From JAISGQ01 sp045536305 (GTDB taxonomy: Bacteria > Bacillota > Clostridia > Oscillospirales > Acutalibacteraceae): DNA of 38,048 nt. Below the pieces are notes generated by a model. It saw nothing but the letters and a program-made list of their open reading frames with translations. It was not told the origin of the DNA and made no database searches. A program made the translations under genes and the position numbers. Where the stretch lies: assembly GCA_045536305.1 (NCBI GenBank), contig JAZSNH010000073.1, forward strand, positions 1 to 38,048, in the 5' to 3' direction. This document shows positions 6,951-13,894 of this stretch, in pieces. The stretch's first letter is position 1. Each line of letters begins with the position of its first letter.

Positions 6951-7886
6951 TTATGCCTTGTTAGCGCAGCCAAGAACGTTGTTGATCTTATGAGCAACGA
7001 CATCGTGGATAGCTGTACGAGCAGGGGTAAGGATCTGTCTCGGATCGAAGTGAGTGGGGTTCTCAGCAAGGTGACGGCGAATTGCAGCGGTAAGAGCAAT
7101 TCGCAGATCGGAGTCAACGTTGATCTTGCAGACAGCCATAGCAGCAGCCTGACGAAGCATATCCTCGGGGATACCGATAGCATCGTCCATCTGACCGCCA
7201 AACTTGCGGATCATCTCGACATACTCAGGCATAACGGAGGAAGCACCGTGGAGAACGATGGGGAACTCGGGAAGACGACGGCTTACCTCTTCGAGGATAT
7301 CGAAACGCAGCTGAGGCTTCTGACCGGGCTTGAACTTGAATGCGCCGTGGGAAGTACCGATAGCGATAGCAAGAGAGTCAACGCCTGTACGCTCAACAAA
7401 CTCCTGAACCTGAGCAGGATCGGTGTAGGAAGCATCCTCAGCGGAAACATTGACATCATCCTCGATGCCTGCAAGCTGACCGAGCTCACCCTCGACAGTT
7501 ACGCCGAACTGATGTGCATAATCAACGACCTGCTTGGTCAAAGCGATGTTATCCTCGAAGGAATGATGGCTTCCGTCGATCATAACGGAGGTAAAGCCGC
7601 TGTCGATGCAGCTCTTGCAAGCCTCAAAATCAGGGCCGTGGTCAAGATGAAGAGCGATAGGAAGACCGGTCTCTTCAGCAGCAGCCTTTACCATAGCTAC
7701 GAGGTAGCTGGAACGGGCATACTTGCGAGCGCCTACGGAGCACTGGAGAATAACGGGAGCCTTGAGCTCTGCACAGGCATCGGTGATACCCTGAACGATC
7801 TCCATGTTGTTTACGTTGAATGCGCCGATTGCGTAGCCGCCCTCATAAGCAGCCTTGAACATTTCTTTTGTGTTTACCAAAGGCAT
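6951..7886 (-). CDS. fba: Class II fructose-1,6-bisphosphate aldolase
   Basis: 311 aa, matching class II aldolases of ~305-310 aa. It cleaves fructose-1,6-bisphosphate into dihydroxyacetone phosphate and glyceraldehyde-3-phosphate in glycolysis, with a catalytic zinc. HLDHG near residues 84-88 supplies the Asp and zinc His; further markers are DGSHHSFEDNI near 108, the VEGELGQLAG segment near 131, the GTSHGAFK zinc/phosphate loop near 183, and HGASSV. The ATG at 7886 (MPLVNTKEMF) is preferred over upstream in-frame ATGs because the family starts there and GGAG lies 10-13 bases upstream. It has its own strong promoter and the codon choice is that of a highly expressed gene. Confidence 0.97.
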   Translation of the reverse strand: MPLVNTKEMFKAAYEGGYAIGAFNVNNMEIVQGITDACAELKAPVILQCSVGARKYARSSYLVAMVKAAAEETGLPIALHLDHGPDFEACKSCIDSGFTSVMIDGSHHSFEDNIALTKQVVDYAHQFGVTVEGELGQLAGIEDDVNVSAEDASYTDPAQVQEFVERTGVDSLAIAIGTSHGAFKFKPGQKPQLRFDILEEVSRRLPEFPIVLHGASSVMPEYVEMIRKFGGQMDDAIGIPEDMLRQAAAMAVCKINVDSDLRIALTAAIRRHLAENPTHFDPRQILTPARTAIHDVVAHKINNVLGCANKA

Positions 7887-7925
7887 GATTTTCACACTCC
7901 AAATAGTTTTTTGGTTACGTAAAGT

Positions 7926-7954
7926 ATTATAACCCAAAATTGACAATATTTCAA
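7926..7954 (-). promoter_or_regulatory. Promoter of fba
   Basis: Read on the minus strand: TTGAAA (7954-7949), 17-base spacer, TATAAT (7931-7926). Confidence 0.87.
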
Positions 7955-8055
7955 CAATCAAAGAATGGAAATTAGCTTGTATACTTAGGAGAATATGACG
8001 GATAAGAAAGAAGAATTTTGGTTATAAAGTCAAAATAAGAAAAGATAATTGTTAT

Positions 8056-8083
8056 TGATTTTAATTTTAGGTTGTGTATAATA
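8056..8083 (+). promoter_or_regulatory. Promoter of the 96-aa gene
   Basis: TTGATT at 8056-8061, a 16-base spacer and TATAAT at 8078-8083. Confidence 0.75.
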
Positions 8084-8116
8084 TAATAGAGTGGAAATAG
8101 ATTGAGGTGAGCGAAT

Positions 8117-8407
8117 GTGGCAAGGATCTATAAGAAGGTTCCCGTTCATGTAGCGGGCATAAAGCGTACTCAGACACCAAGGAATACTGTTCAGGTGGAT
8201 GTGCATACCCAAAAGGTAACTCATGTTTGCTCAGAGCTTGGTGAAGGGCAGTATATTGTTACATATTATTTCCGCAAGGGTCCTTACGGGGAATATATCG
8301 CGGAGGATTACAGAAGCGCAACTCACTTTGAGCGCGCGGTTTATGATGAGCAGAACAATTTCATAGGCAGTACCATAGGAACGATAAATGATAACGTACG
8401 CTGGTAA
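8117..8407 (+). CDS. Hypothetical protein (96 aa), GTG start
   Basis: The gene starts with GTG at 8117, six bases after GAGGTGA; a nearby ATG at 8115 is out of frame and opens only a dozen codons. The protein is basic at the N-terminus (MARIYKKVPVHVAGIKRTQT) and beta-rich afterwards, with GQYIVTYYFRKGPYGEYIAE and a C-terminal QNNFIGSTIGTINDNVRW. No membrane segment, no metal motif. It has its own promoter and terminator, so it is a complete unit. Family unknown to me. Confidence 0.78.
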   Translation: MARIYKKVPVHVAGIKRTQTPRNTVQVDVHTQKVTHVCSELGEGQYIVTYYFRKGPYGEYIAEDYRSATHFERAVYDEQNNFIGSTIGTINDNVRW

Positions 8408-8408
8408 G

Positions 8409-8442
8409 AAAAAGCACTTGTGCATAAAGCGCAAGTGCTTTT
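8409..8442 (+). terminator. Terminator of the 96-aa gene
   Basis: AAAAGCACTTGTGC and GCGCAAGTGCTTTT form an imperfect stem around ATAAA. Confidence 0.85.
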
Positions 8443-8447
8443 AAAAT

Positions 8448-8773
8448 TCAATTACACATCATACGCAGCGCGGTATCCACAGAGACACATTCCGCATATC
8501 GGTTGCTCCGGATGAACTCATTGTAATACCTGCAGCTGTTTTCGGCAGACATAAATTCATTGTCGAAGGTCGAATTTGCATATTGAGGGATCACCATGCG
8601 AAAACCGTGCTCAAAGCCGCATTTAACTGTCGCATCTATACAGTAATCCGTCTGAAGACCTGCGACTATGATGGTGCTTATATCGTTTTCACCAAGATAT
8701 TCAAGAAGTCCTGTGCTTCAAAAAGCGCTGTTGTCATAAGCTGCTTTTGAGCATCGACTATAAGCAAGACCAA
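8448..8773 (-). pseudogene. Decayed isochorismatase-family cysteine hydrolase
   Basis: The minus strand opens with a TTG start at 8773 after GGGGTGA and reads MVLLIVDAQKQLMTTALFEA, the typical beginning of an isochorismatase-like hydrolase with its catalytic Asp. After about 20 codons the frame is lost. In another frame the rest of the family continues: GLLEYLGENDISTIIVAGLQ, then TDYC with the catalytic Cys, and NSTFDN, to a TGA at 8448-8450. About 70 residues between the halves, including the region of the catalytic Lys, are missing. So this is an internal deletion plus a frameshift, not a live gene. Family members act as nicotinamidases or related amidases; the original substrate cannot be told. 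Confidence 0.85.
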
Positions 8774-8810
8774 AATAATCACCCCAAGGCAATTATAGCA
8801 TAATGCAATA

Positions 8811-8853
8811 AAACCCAAAACGGACAGTCTTTCGACTGTCCGTTTTGGGTTTT
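8811..8853. terminator. Very long bidirectional terminator
   Basis: AAACCCAAAACGGACAGTC and GACTGTCCGTTTTGGGTTT form a 19-bp perfect stem around TTTC, just downstream of the PDZ gene on the minus strand. Confidence 0.9.
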
Positions 8854-8903
8854 GAAAAGAGTATATTGGGGATAAAGACGTAAGCATAATTAAGTGGTCA
8901 CCA

Positions 8904-9665
8904 TTACTGATTTTCTGTTTTATCAATAAGAGTGACGGTAACATCAAAGGAATCGGCAAACCCATCGGTAAAACGGGTTATAGTCAAGGTAAAATCATCA
9001 CCGATCTGATGCTTGTTGAGCAATGCCGTAAGCTGAGCTGTCGAGGTGACCGCAGAACCTTCGGCTGCTGTTATTATATCATATTCTCTGACATCGGTGC
9101 CGGAGAAGGAAGTAGGCTCAAGTAATCCCAGTATTACAACTCCGCCTGAAATATCATACATGCTTGAGATGGTGGGATTAAGCTCTGAAACGATTATTCC
9201 GAGACCTGCATCAGAGGTCTTGGAGTCGGGAATCGGCTGATCGGAAGATGAAACATCGTCTCCGTAGCCAAAGAAGAAATCGGGAATATCGGGGATGTGG
9301 AAAAAATCATCATCGTATGAAAAGCTCGGAGAATCGGGAGTATTTGCAGCAGGCTTCTGTGCAATAGTAAATCTGAAAGCAGCAAAGCACAGAAAAACAC
9401 ATATCAGAAGAAAAGATACGCCTCCGATTATGCCGAAGAACCAACCCAGCACACGCTTGCCGGTGCTCTTTTTCTTGGTATGCCCCAATTCGTTATTAAG
9501 CCTGATAAGATTTTCAACATCGTTACGGGAAACAACGCCATAGGATGTAACTATCAGATCACCTGTTTCAGGCTGAGCTTGAGGATAAAATTCCTTTTCT
9601 GAAATATCGGGAGATACTGATTCGGTCGGTTGTTCCTGAGGAGTAATGTTATTATGCTGCTCCAT
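8904..9665 (-). CDS. Membrane protein with extracytoplasmic PDZ-like domain, no protease
   Basis: 253 aa. The N-terminal ~68 residues are hydrophilic and Gln/Glu/Pro rich with TGDLIVTSYGVVSRNDVENL. One membrane segment follows (about 73-97, GWFFGIIGGVSFLLICVFLC), then a Pro/Asp/Phe-rich linker, and a C-terminal PDZ-like domain (about 160-250) with LGIIVSELNPTISSMY, GVVILGLLEPTSFSG and the carboxylate-loop-like DIITAAEGSAVTSTAQL. It resembles the PDZ of HtrA/DegP proteases, but the trypsin-like domain is absent. It may bind extruded protein termini as an adaptor or receptor. The ATG at 9665 is chosen because GGAGG lies seven bases upstream; upstream in-frame ATGs lack one. Confidence 0.85.
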   Translation of the reverse strand: MEQHNNITPQEQPTESVSPDISEKEFYPQAQPETGDLIVTSYGVVSRNDVENLIRLNNELGHTKKKSTGKRVLGWFFGIIGGVSFLLICVFLCFAAFRFTIAQKPAANTPDSPSFSYDDDFFHIPDIPDFFFGYGDDVSSSDQPIPDSKTSDAGLGIIVSELNPTISSMYDISGGVVILGLLEPTSFSGTDVREYDIITAAEGSAVTSTAQLTALLNKHQIGDDFTLTITRFTDGFADSFDVTVTLIDKTENQ

Positions 9666-9833
9666 TTGAAACCTCCATATATTCTGATTGATCCTATTAT
9701 ACACTGTAAATGTGTACATAGGGTGAGGAGAATAAAAAAATATATTCCGCAAATCAGAAAAGCTTTCATAAACTCCGCTTCCGTCAAATATATTATACAA
9801 CAAAGTACCGGAATTAGTCAAGGGGGTGCTAAA

Positions 9834-11174
9834 ATGTCGCAAAAAAACAATTTTTTCCTCGAACAGGCAGCAAGCATTCTGTGGGGGCCTGCAACCATCG
9901 CGCTTATAATGATAGTGGGGATGATTTTTACCGTAAATACAGGTGCATTTCAGATAAAAAACGGCAAAAAATGGCTTGGTTCAACTATAGGCTCTGTAAT
10001 AAAGAGAGGGAGCGCTGTAAAGACAAATGACAAAAAATCCATATCTCAGTTTCAAAGTCTTACGGTAGCTCTGGCAGGGACACTCGGAACAGGGAATATA
10101 GTAGGTGTTGCCACAGCTATAACCATAGGCGGAGCAGGTTCAATATTCTGGATGGTTGTAAGTTCAATATTCAGCATGATAACCTGTTATGCCGAAAACG
10201 TGCTGGGCATAATGTATCGCCGCAGAAACAAAAAAGGAGAATGGTGCGGCGGTCCCATGCAGTATATGGAATATGGAATGGGCTGTAAGTGGCTGGCGGT
10301 GGTTTTTGCTCTTGCGTGTACCGCCGCGGCACTCGGCATGGGGAATATGGTGCAGATAAATGCTCTTGCACAGTCCGCGCAGGAAAGCCTAAGTATACCG
10401 CCTGTCATCACAGGAGTGATCGTCGCGGCGGCGGTGGGCTCGGTATTGCTCGGAGGAATAAAAAGAGCGGCAGCTCTTACAGAGAAGCTTATACCGGCAA
10501 TATCCATTCTCTACCTTTCAGTATGTATTATCGTAATAACGGTAAATGCAAGTCAGGTGCCGCAAGCCTTCGCGGATATCATAGAGGGTGCATTCAAGCC
10601 CGAAAGTGCCGCAGGCGGTGTACTCGGAACATTGCTTATCGGAATAAGGCGAGGCATCGCCTCGAACGAGGCGGGACTTGGAGGCTCGGTAATGGTGCAT
10701 AGCTGTGCGGAAGTAGAGCACCCTGTTATCCAAGGCATGTGGGGAATATTCGAGGTTTTTGCAGATACGGTTGTTTTCTGCACATTGACAGCACTTGTGA
10801 TTCTCACAAGCGGCGTAGCTGACAGCGGACTTGACGGCGCGCTGCTTTCGGCTGCCGCCTTTGAATCTGTACTCGGTAGCTTTGGCGGTATTTTTCTGAC
10901 AGTGTCGATTGCGGTTTTCGCATTTTCCACAATGATAGGCTGGAGCTGCTACGGAGAAAAAAGCTTTACATATATTTTCGGTGAAAAATATACAGTTCTT
11001 TACCGTGTGATATTTGTTGCCGCAGTAATTCTTGGCAGTGTCATGCAGCTCGGCGCAGTGTGGAGCATCGCAGATATACTCAATGCAGTCATGGCATTCC
11101 CGAATCTTGCGGCACTTATAGTGCTTGCGCCGAAGGTAAGAGAATCAACACGCGATTATCTCGCAAAACAATAA
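9834..11174 (+). CDS. Sodium:alanine/glycine symporter (AGCS family)
   Basis: 446 aa and many hydrophobic helices. AGCS carriers import alanine or glycine with sodium across the cytoplasmic membrane. Family features seen are LWGPATIALIMIVGMIFTVN near residue 17, the SLTVALAGTLGTGNIVGVAT signature near 76-95 with the unwound-helix Gly/Asn, CYAENVLGIMYRR near 120, GGPMQYMEYG near 140 and the IASNEAGLGGSVMVHS segment near 280. The ATG at 9834 follows GGGGGTG by six bases; longer frames upstream have no ribosome site and are antisense to the PDZ gene. It is a single gene with a terminator, convergent with the acidic-protein gene downstream. Alanine versus glycine preference cannot be read from the sequence. 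Confidence 0.95.
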   Translation: MSQKNNFFLEQAASILWGPATIALIMIVGMIFTVNTGAFQIKNGKKWLGSTIGSVIKRGSAVKTNDKKSISQFQSLTVALAGTLGTGNIVGVATAITIGGAGSIFWMVVSSIFSMITCYAENVLGIMYRRRNKKGEWCGGPMQYMEYGMGCKWLAVVFALACTAAALGMGNMVQINALAQSAQESLSIPPVITGVIVAAAVGSVLLGGIKRAAALTEKLIPAISILYLSVCIIVITVNASQVPQAFADIIEGAFKPESAAGGVLGTLLIGIRRGIASNEAGLGGSVMVHSCAEVEHPVIQGMWGIFEVFADTVVFCTLTALVILTSGVADSGLDGALLSAAAFESVLGSFGGIFLTVSIAVFAFSTMIGWSCYGEKSFTYIFGEKYTVLYRVIFVAAVILGSVMQLGAVWSIADILNAVMAFPNLAALIVLAPKVRESTRDYLAKQ

Positions 11175-11178
11175 AAAA

Positions 11179-11209
11179 ACACCCTCGACTGCAAGGTCGA
11201 AGGTGCTTT
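11179..11209. terminator. Terminator after the AGCS gene
   Basis: CACCCTCGAC and GTCGAAGGTG pair around TGCAAG with one mismatch, with A-run before and CTTTA after; likely bidirectional. Confidence 0.75.
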
Positions 11210-11221
11210 ATCGTTTAGAAA

Positions 11222-11887
11222 TCAGTTATCAAAACCGAAAAACATATCTGCGGCAGCCATGCCGTAAATATCATCATCAGATTCAGGGATAATCGACGGC
11301 GTACCCTTGCGGATAACGCCGCAGGCGCGCTTGAGCTTGCCTGCATTGTCATAGCATGCGACCTCATGACCGTCTGCATTTTCGCGGTCAGATTCATACA
11401 GCTTACCGGTATCATCTCTTATAAAATGACGCTGAATAATGCTTTCGTCAGAGCTTTTAGGGTCATTATCCGCATCGTCAAACTGAGTTAACAGGTCTGA
11501 TTCGATAGCGTCAATATCATAATTAAGCTCTGAGATCATAGATGAGATATCAACCTCAGCGGAGTCTGTTATTTCAGATTCAATATCATCGGCTTCCTCA
11601 AAGAAAATATCGGTAAGCTCATTGAGGTCATTCGTATACCTGTCGGCATCAGTCTGATCTTCGCAATAATACTCATCAATCGGAATGATACCGTTAAGAT
11701 TATCGTTCTCAAGCTCAGAATCGAAAGAGTCGGAAACGAAGATATCCGCAGGCTCGCATAAAACAGGCTCTGCAATGCGTGCGCTAAGGCGCACAACGTT
11801 TTTTCTCGAGGGGTTGATTCTGGTTAATATAACCTCAACTTTTTTGGGGGTTCGCTCTCTTGGAACAGCTACACATTTAACAAGCAT
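11222..11887 (-). CDS. Acidic protein of unknown function (221 aa)
   Basis: 221 aa, starting MLVKCVAVPRERTPKKVEVI; GGAGGTG lies six bases upstream of the ATG at 11887. The first ~50 residues are basic; residues ~60-170 are strongly acidic and Asp/Glu/Ile rich (DDIESEITDSAEVDISSMIS), predicted disordered or helical. The C-terminal part contains FIRDDTGKLYESDRENADGH and KLKRACGVIRKGTPSIIPES, possibly a small beta domain. No signal peptide or membrane helix. It follows the phosphoesterase gene by ~100 bases but has its own promoter at 11932-11960. Not recognised; similar basic-plus-acidic layouts occur in adaptor proteins. Confidence 0.75.
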   Translation of the reverse strand: MLVKCVAVPRERTPKKVEVILTRINPSRKNVVRLSARIAEPVLCEPADIFVSDSFDSELENDNLNGIIPIDEYYCEDQTDADRYTNDLNELTDIFFEEADDIESEITDSAEVDISSMISELNYDIDAIESDLLTQFDDADNDPKSSDESIIQRHFIRDDTGKLYESDRENADGHEVACYDNAGKLKRACGVIRKGTPSIIPESDDDIYGMAAADMFFGFDN

Positions 11888-11931
11888 GGGGCACCTCCAA
11901 ATCATAATCGTCCACGTATACTCATATAAAG

Positions 11932-11960
11932 ATTTTACCACTCGATGAATTAAAAGTAAA
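11932..11960 (-). promoter_or_regulatory. Promoter of the acidic-protein gene
   Basis: Read on the minus strand: TTTACT (11960-11955), 17-base spacer, TAAAAT (11937-11932). Confidence 0.65.
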
Positions 11961-11990
11961 TAGGAAGTGAACAAAAAATACGGAAAAAAG

Positions 11991-12461
11991 TCAAATATAT
12001 ACTATATTTGGTAGAATACCCGCATCGGTGATATCAATCAGTGCGTATGAGGGTCGGTCACTTCGCCAGCTGCACGAGCCCGGGTTGACAATATAAAGTC
12101 CGTTTTCATATCGTGAAAGAGCGGTATGCGTATGACCGAAGAGGACGATATCGGCCTTTTGCGCCCGAGCGGCATCCTTAAGCAGTGACAGGTCATACTT
12201 AACGGAATATTTATAGCCGTGGGTGCAAAACACCTTTTTTCCGTTTATTTCAACTATCTTAATCTCAGGTGCGGATGAGCCGAAATCACAGTTGCCGCGG
12301 ACAAAAACAGAAGAAGCAGCGAGCGGCCTGATAAGCGAATCAAATTCTTTTTCGCCGTCGCCAAGATGGATTATCATATCAGTGACAGAGGAATGAATAT
12401 CCAGAATATCACGAAGGGTATTTATATTACCGTGTGAATCCGACACAGCCAGTATTCTCAT
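11991..12461 (-). CDS. YfcE/MJ0936-type metallophosphoesterase
   Basis: 156 aa, the size of the small single-domain calcineurin-like phosphodiesterases. All metal motifs are in order: DSHGN at residues 8-12, HLGDGEKE near 36, RGNCD near 56 (the GNxD motif), THGY near 80 and FGHTHT near 108-113. A two-metal centre hydrolysing phosphodiesters or phosphatase substrates is expected in the cytoplasm; the physiological substrate of this subgroup is not settled. In many Firmicutes it sits next to the XTP diphosphatase and RNase PH genes, but not here. The ATG at 12461 follows AAAGGAGC. The acidic-protein gene is the next gene on the same strand. Confidence 0.93.
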   Translation of the reverse strand: MRILAVSDSHGNINTLRDILDIHSSVTDMIIHLGDGEKEFDSLIRPLAASSVFVRGNCDFGSSAPEIKIVEINGKKVFCTHGYKYSVKYDLSLLKDAARAQKADIVLFGHTHTALSRYENGLYIVNPGSCSWRSDRPSYALIDITDAGILPNIVYI

Positions 12462-12542
12462 GTCGATACAGCTCCTTTTTTAGCATACATTTATTATAGC
12501 ACTCATATAATGGAATACAATAATAAATTCGGAGGCATAAAA

Positions 12543-12779
12543 ATGACAAATGAAATGATAGAGAAGCTGGCTGCTGCAATGGACAAAACACCCGAAGAGA
12601 CAGAGGCGATGCTCAACAGCAACCCAAAATTGAAAAAGCTTTTGTCTCAAATGAGCGAGCAGGATGCACAGAAGCTTATCGCAGTGCTCGGCGACAGAGA
12701 AAGCGTTGCGAGAATACTGGCAACGCCTCAGGCAAAAACACTGATGGAGGGCTTGGGCAAAGGGAATAAACAGCAATAG
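12543..12779 (+). CDS. Small helical protein (78 aa), first of a three-gene cluster
   Basis: 78 aa, MTNEMIEKLAAAMDKTPEET onwards, all helical with Lys/Ala/Leu heptad-like spacing and LKKLLSQMSEQDAQKLIAVL in the centre. No Cys and no membrane helix. The ATG at 12543 follows GGAGG (12531-12535) by seven bases; an ATG at 12510 in the same frame has no ribosome site. The next gene starts 11 bases after its stop, so the two are surely co-transcribed. The layout (two small helical proteins followed by a one-helix membrane peptide) looks like a conserved Clostridia cluster, but I know of no assigned function. Confidence 0.82.
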   Translation: MTNEMIEKLAAAMDKTPEETEAMLNSNPKLKKLLSQMSEQDAQKLIAVLGDRESVARILATPQAKTLMEGLGKGNKQQ

Positions 12780-12790
12780 GGGGGAGCAAA

Positions 12791-13069
12791 GTGGCAGAGC
12801 TTGATGATATCCTCGGAACACTTTTGGGAAATGAAGAGAAGGAAGGGGCTCGCGGGGGCGACGGAGAGTTGTTTGATATCCTGCTGAAGGTAATGCCGCT
12901 TATTGACACAGTCAACAAGGAAAGTGACGACGAACGTCTGTTGAAAGCGCTGATGCCATATCTAAGCGAGGTTCGGAAGGAAAAGATAGATACGGCGCAG
13001 TCGATCCTGAAAATTGCAAAGATACTGCCGCTGATGGGACGAATGCTGGGGGGAGAGGGCGTTGAGTAA
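12791..13069 (+). CDS. Small helical protein (92 aa), GTG start
   Basis: 92 aa. GTG at 12791 is preceded by the ribosome site GGGGGGAG (about 12779-12786). The N-terminus is acidic/Gly-rich (EKEGARGGDGE), the remainder an amphipathic helical segment (LFDILLKVMPLIDTVNKESD, DDERLLKALMPYLSEVRKEK, ILKIAKILPLMGRML). Related in style to the preceding 78-aa protein and probably its partner. Its last eight bases overlap the following gene, implying translational coupling. Function unknown. Confidence 0.82.
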   Translation: MAELDDILGTLLGNEEKEGARGGDGELFDILLKVMPLIDTVNKESDDERLLKALMPYLSEVRKEKIDTAQSILKIAKILPLMGRMLGGEGVE

Positions 13070-13274
13070 TATTTTCGCATTGACAGAGGAAGCGCGCCGC
13101 AGAGCAGAAGGAATGCACGGGCAAGGCTGTACTCTGAGAGAAAAAGAGCAGTGCCCGATAGCCTCAGACAATAACAGTAAGGAAATACTTTTACTTCTTA
13201 TAATACTTGCGATGCTTGTGAAATGCGGTGCAAATATGATGATTTTGTTAGCAATAATGTACGTAATCCTATAG
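13062..13274 (+). CDS. Small single-pass membrane protein (70 aa), TTG start
   Basis: 70 aa. The TTG at 13062 follows GGGGGAGAGGGCG, and the start lies inside the end of the preceding gene (8-base overlap). Residues 1-41 are soluble, rich in Arg/Glu with two Cys (GQGCTLREKEQCPIAS); residues ~43-70 form a hydrophobic helix (EILLLLIILAMLVKCGANMM). An N-in, tail-anchored topology is likely. Together with the two small genes upstream it forms a short operon; it may anchor the other two at the membrane. Not recognised. Confidence 0.75.
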   Translation: MSNIFALTEEARRRAEGMHGQGCTLREKEQCPIASDNNSKEILLLLIILAMLVKCGANMMILLAIMYVIL

Positions 13275-13319
13275 AAAATATTGTCATTGTGCTGAATTTA
13301 CTGATTTTTTGCTGAAAAC

Positions 13320-13348
13320 TTGCACTGTTTGTGACAATGTGCTAAAAT
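13320..13348 (+). promoter_or_regulatory. Promoter of the YegP-type gene
   Basis: TTGCAC at 13320-13325, a 17-base spacer and TAAAAT at 13343-13348. Confidence 0.7.
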
Positions 13349-13401
13349 AAAACTGCAATGAACTAAGCATTGGTAAATATTGTTGGGAGGTAATTATTAA
13401 C

Positions 13402-13776
13402 ATGGCAGGAAAGTTTGAAATCAAGGTCACTGCAAAAGGCAATTATATGTTCAATCTCAAGGCAGGCAATGGTCAGGTTATAGCAACAAGTGAGTCTTAT
13501 GCGTCTCTCGATGCATGCCAGAAGGGAATTGAAAGCGTAAAGAAAAATTCTCAGGCTGCAATTGAGGATCAGACCGTTGAGAATTTTGAGAAGGTATCTC
13601 ATCCTAAGTATGAGGTTTATACAGACAAGGCAGGAGAAATTCGCTTCAGACTTAAGGCAACCAACGGTCAGATAATCATTACCGGTGAGAGCTATAAGGC
13701 AAAGGCAAGCTGCCTTAAGGGTATTGCAAGCATCAAGACGAATGCTCCCGATGCAAAGGTCGTTCAGATCGACTGA
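13402..13776 (+). CDS. DUF1508 (YegP-like) two-repeat protein
   Basis: 124 aa made of two tandem ~55-residue repeats. Repeat 1 (about 4-58) reads FEIKVTAKGNYMFNLKAGNG, then QVIATSESYASLDACQKGIE; repeat 2 (about 69-123) reads YEVYTDKAGEIRFRLKATNG, then QIIITGESYKAKASCLKGIA. The RFxLKAxNGQ-I-x(3)SE/GESY pattern is the DUF1508/YegP signature. These are small cytoplasmic beta-alpha proteins of unknown role. The start follows TGGGAGG. Promoter at 13320-13348 and terminator at 13795-13828 make it monocistronic. Confidence 0.94.
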   Translation: MAGKFEIKVTAKGNYMFNLKAGNGQVIATSESYASLDACQKGIESVKKNSQAAIEDQTVENFEKVSHPKYEVYTDKAGEIRFRLKATNGQIIITGESYKAKASCLKGIASIKTNAPDAKVVQID

Positions 13777-13794
13777 TTTTAATGAAAAAGGTAA

Positions 13795-13828
13795 GCCGTC
13801 TGCTTTGGCAGGCGGCGTTTTCTTTTTT
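13795..13828 (+). terminator. Terminator of the YegP-type gene
   Basis: GCCGTCTGC and GCAGGCGGC pair (one wobble) around TTTG, followed by GTTTTCTTTTTTT. Confidence 0.9.
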
Positions 13829-13894
13829 TATGGTATGCAAAAAGCATTTGTTGTGATAAAATAACAATAACATTTTGCAAAGAGGGCGTGCGGC

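Noticed and set aside
6990..7922. 310-codon plus-strand frame
   Set aside because: Exact antisense of fba, with no ribosome site; it arises from the codon bias of the highly expressed aldolase gene.
8678..8965. 95-codon minus-strand frame
   Set aside because: It joins the tail of the PDZ gene in another frame, a terminator and the first codons of the decayed hydrolase; only the last part is real pseudogene.
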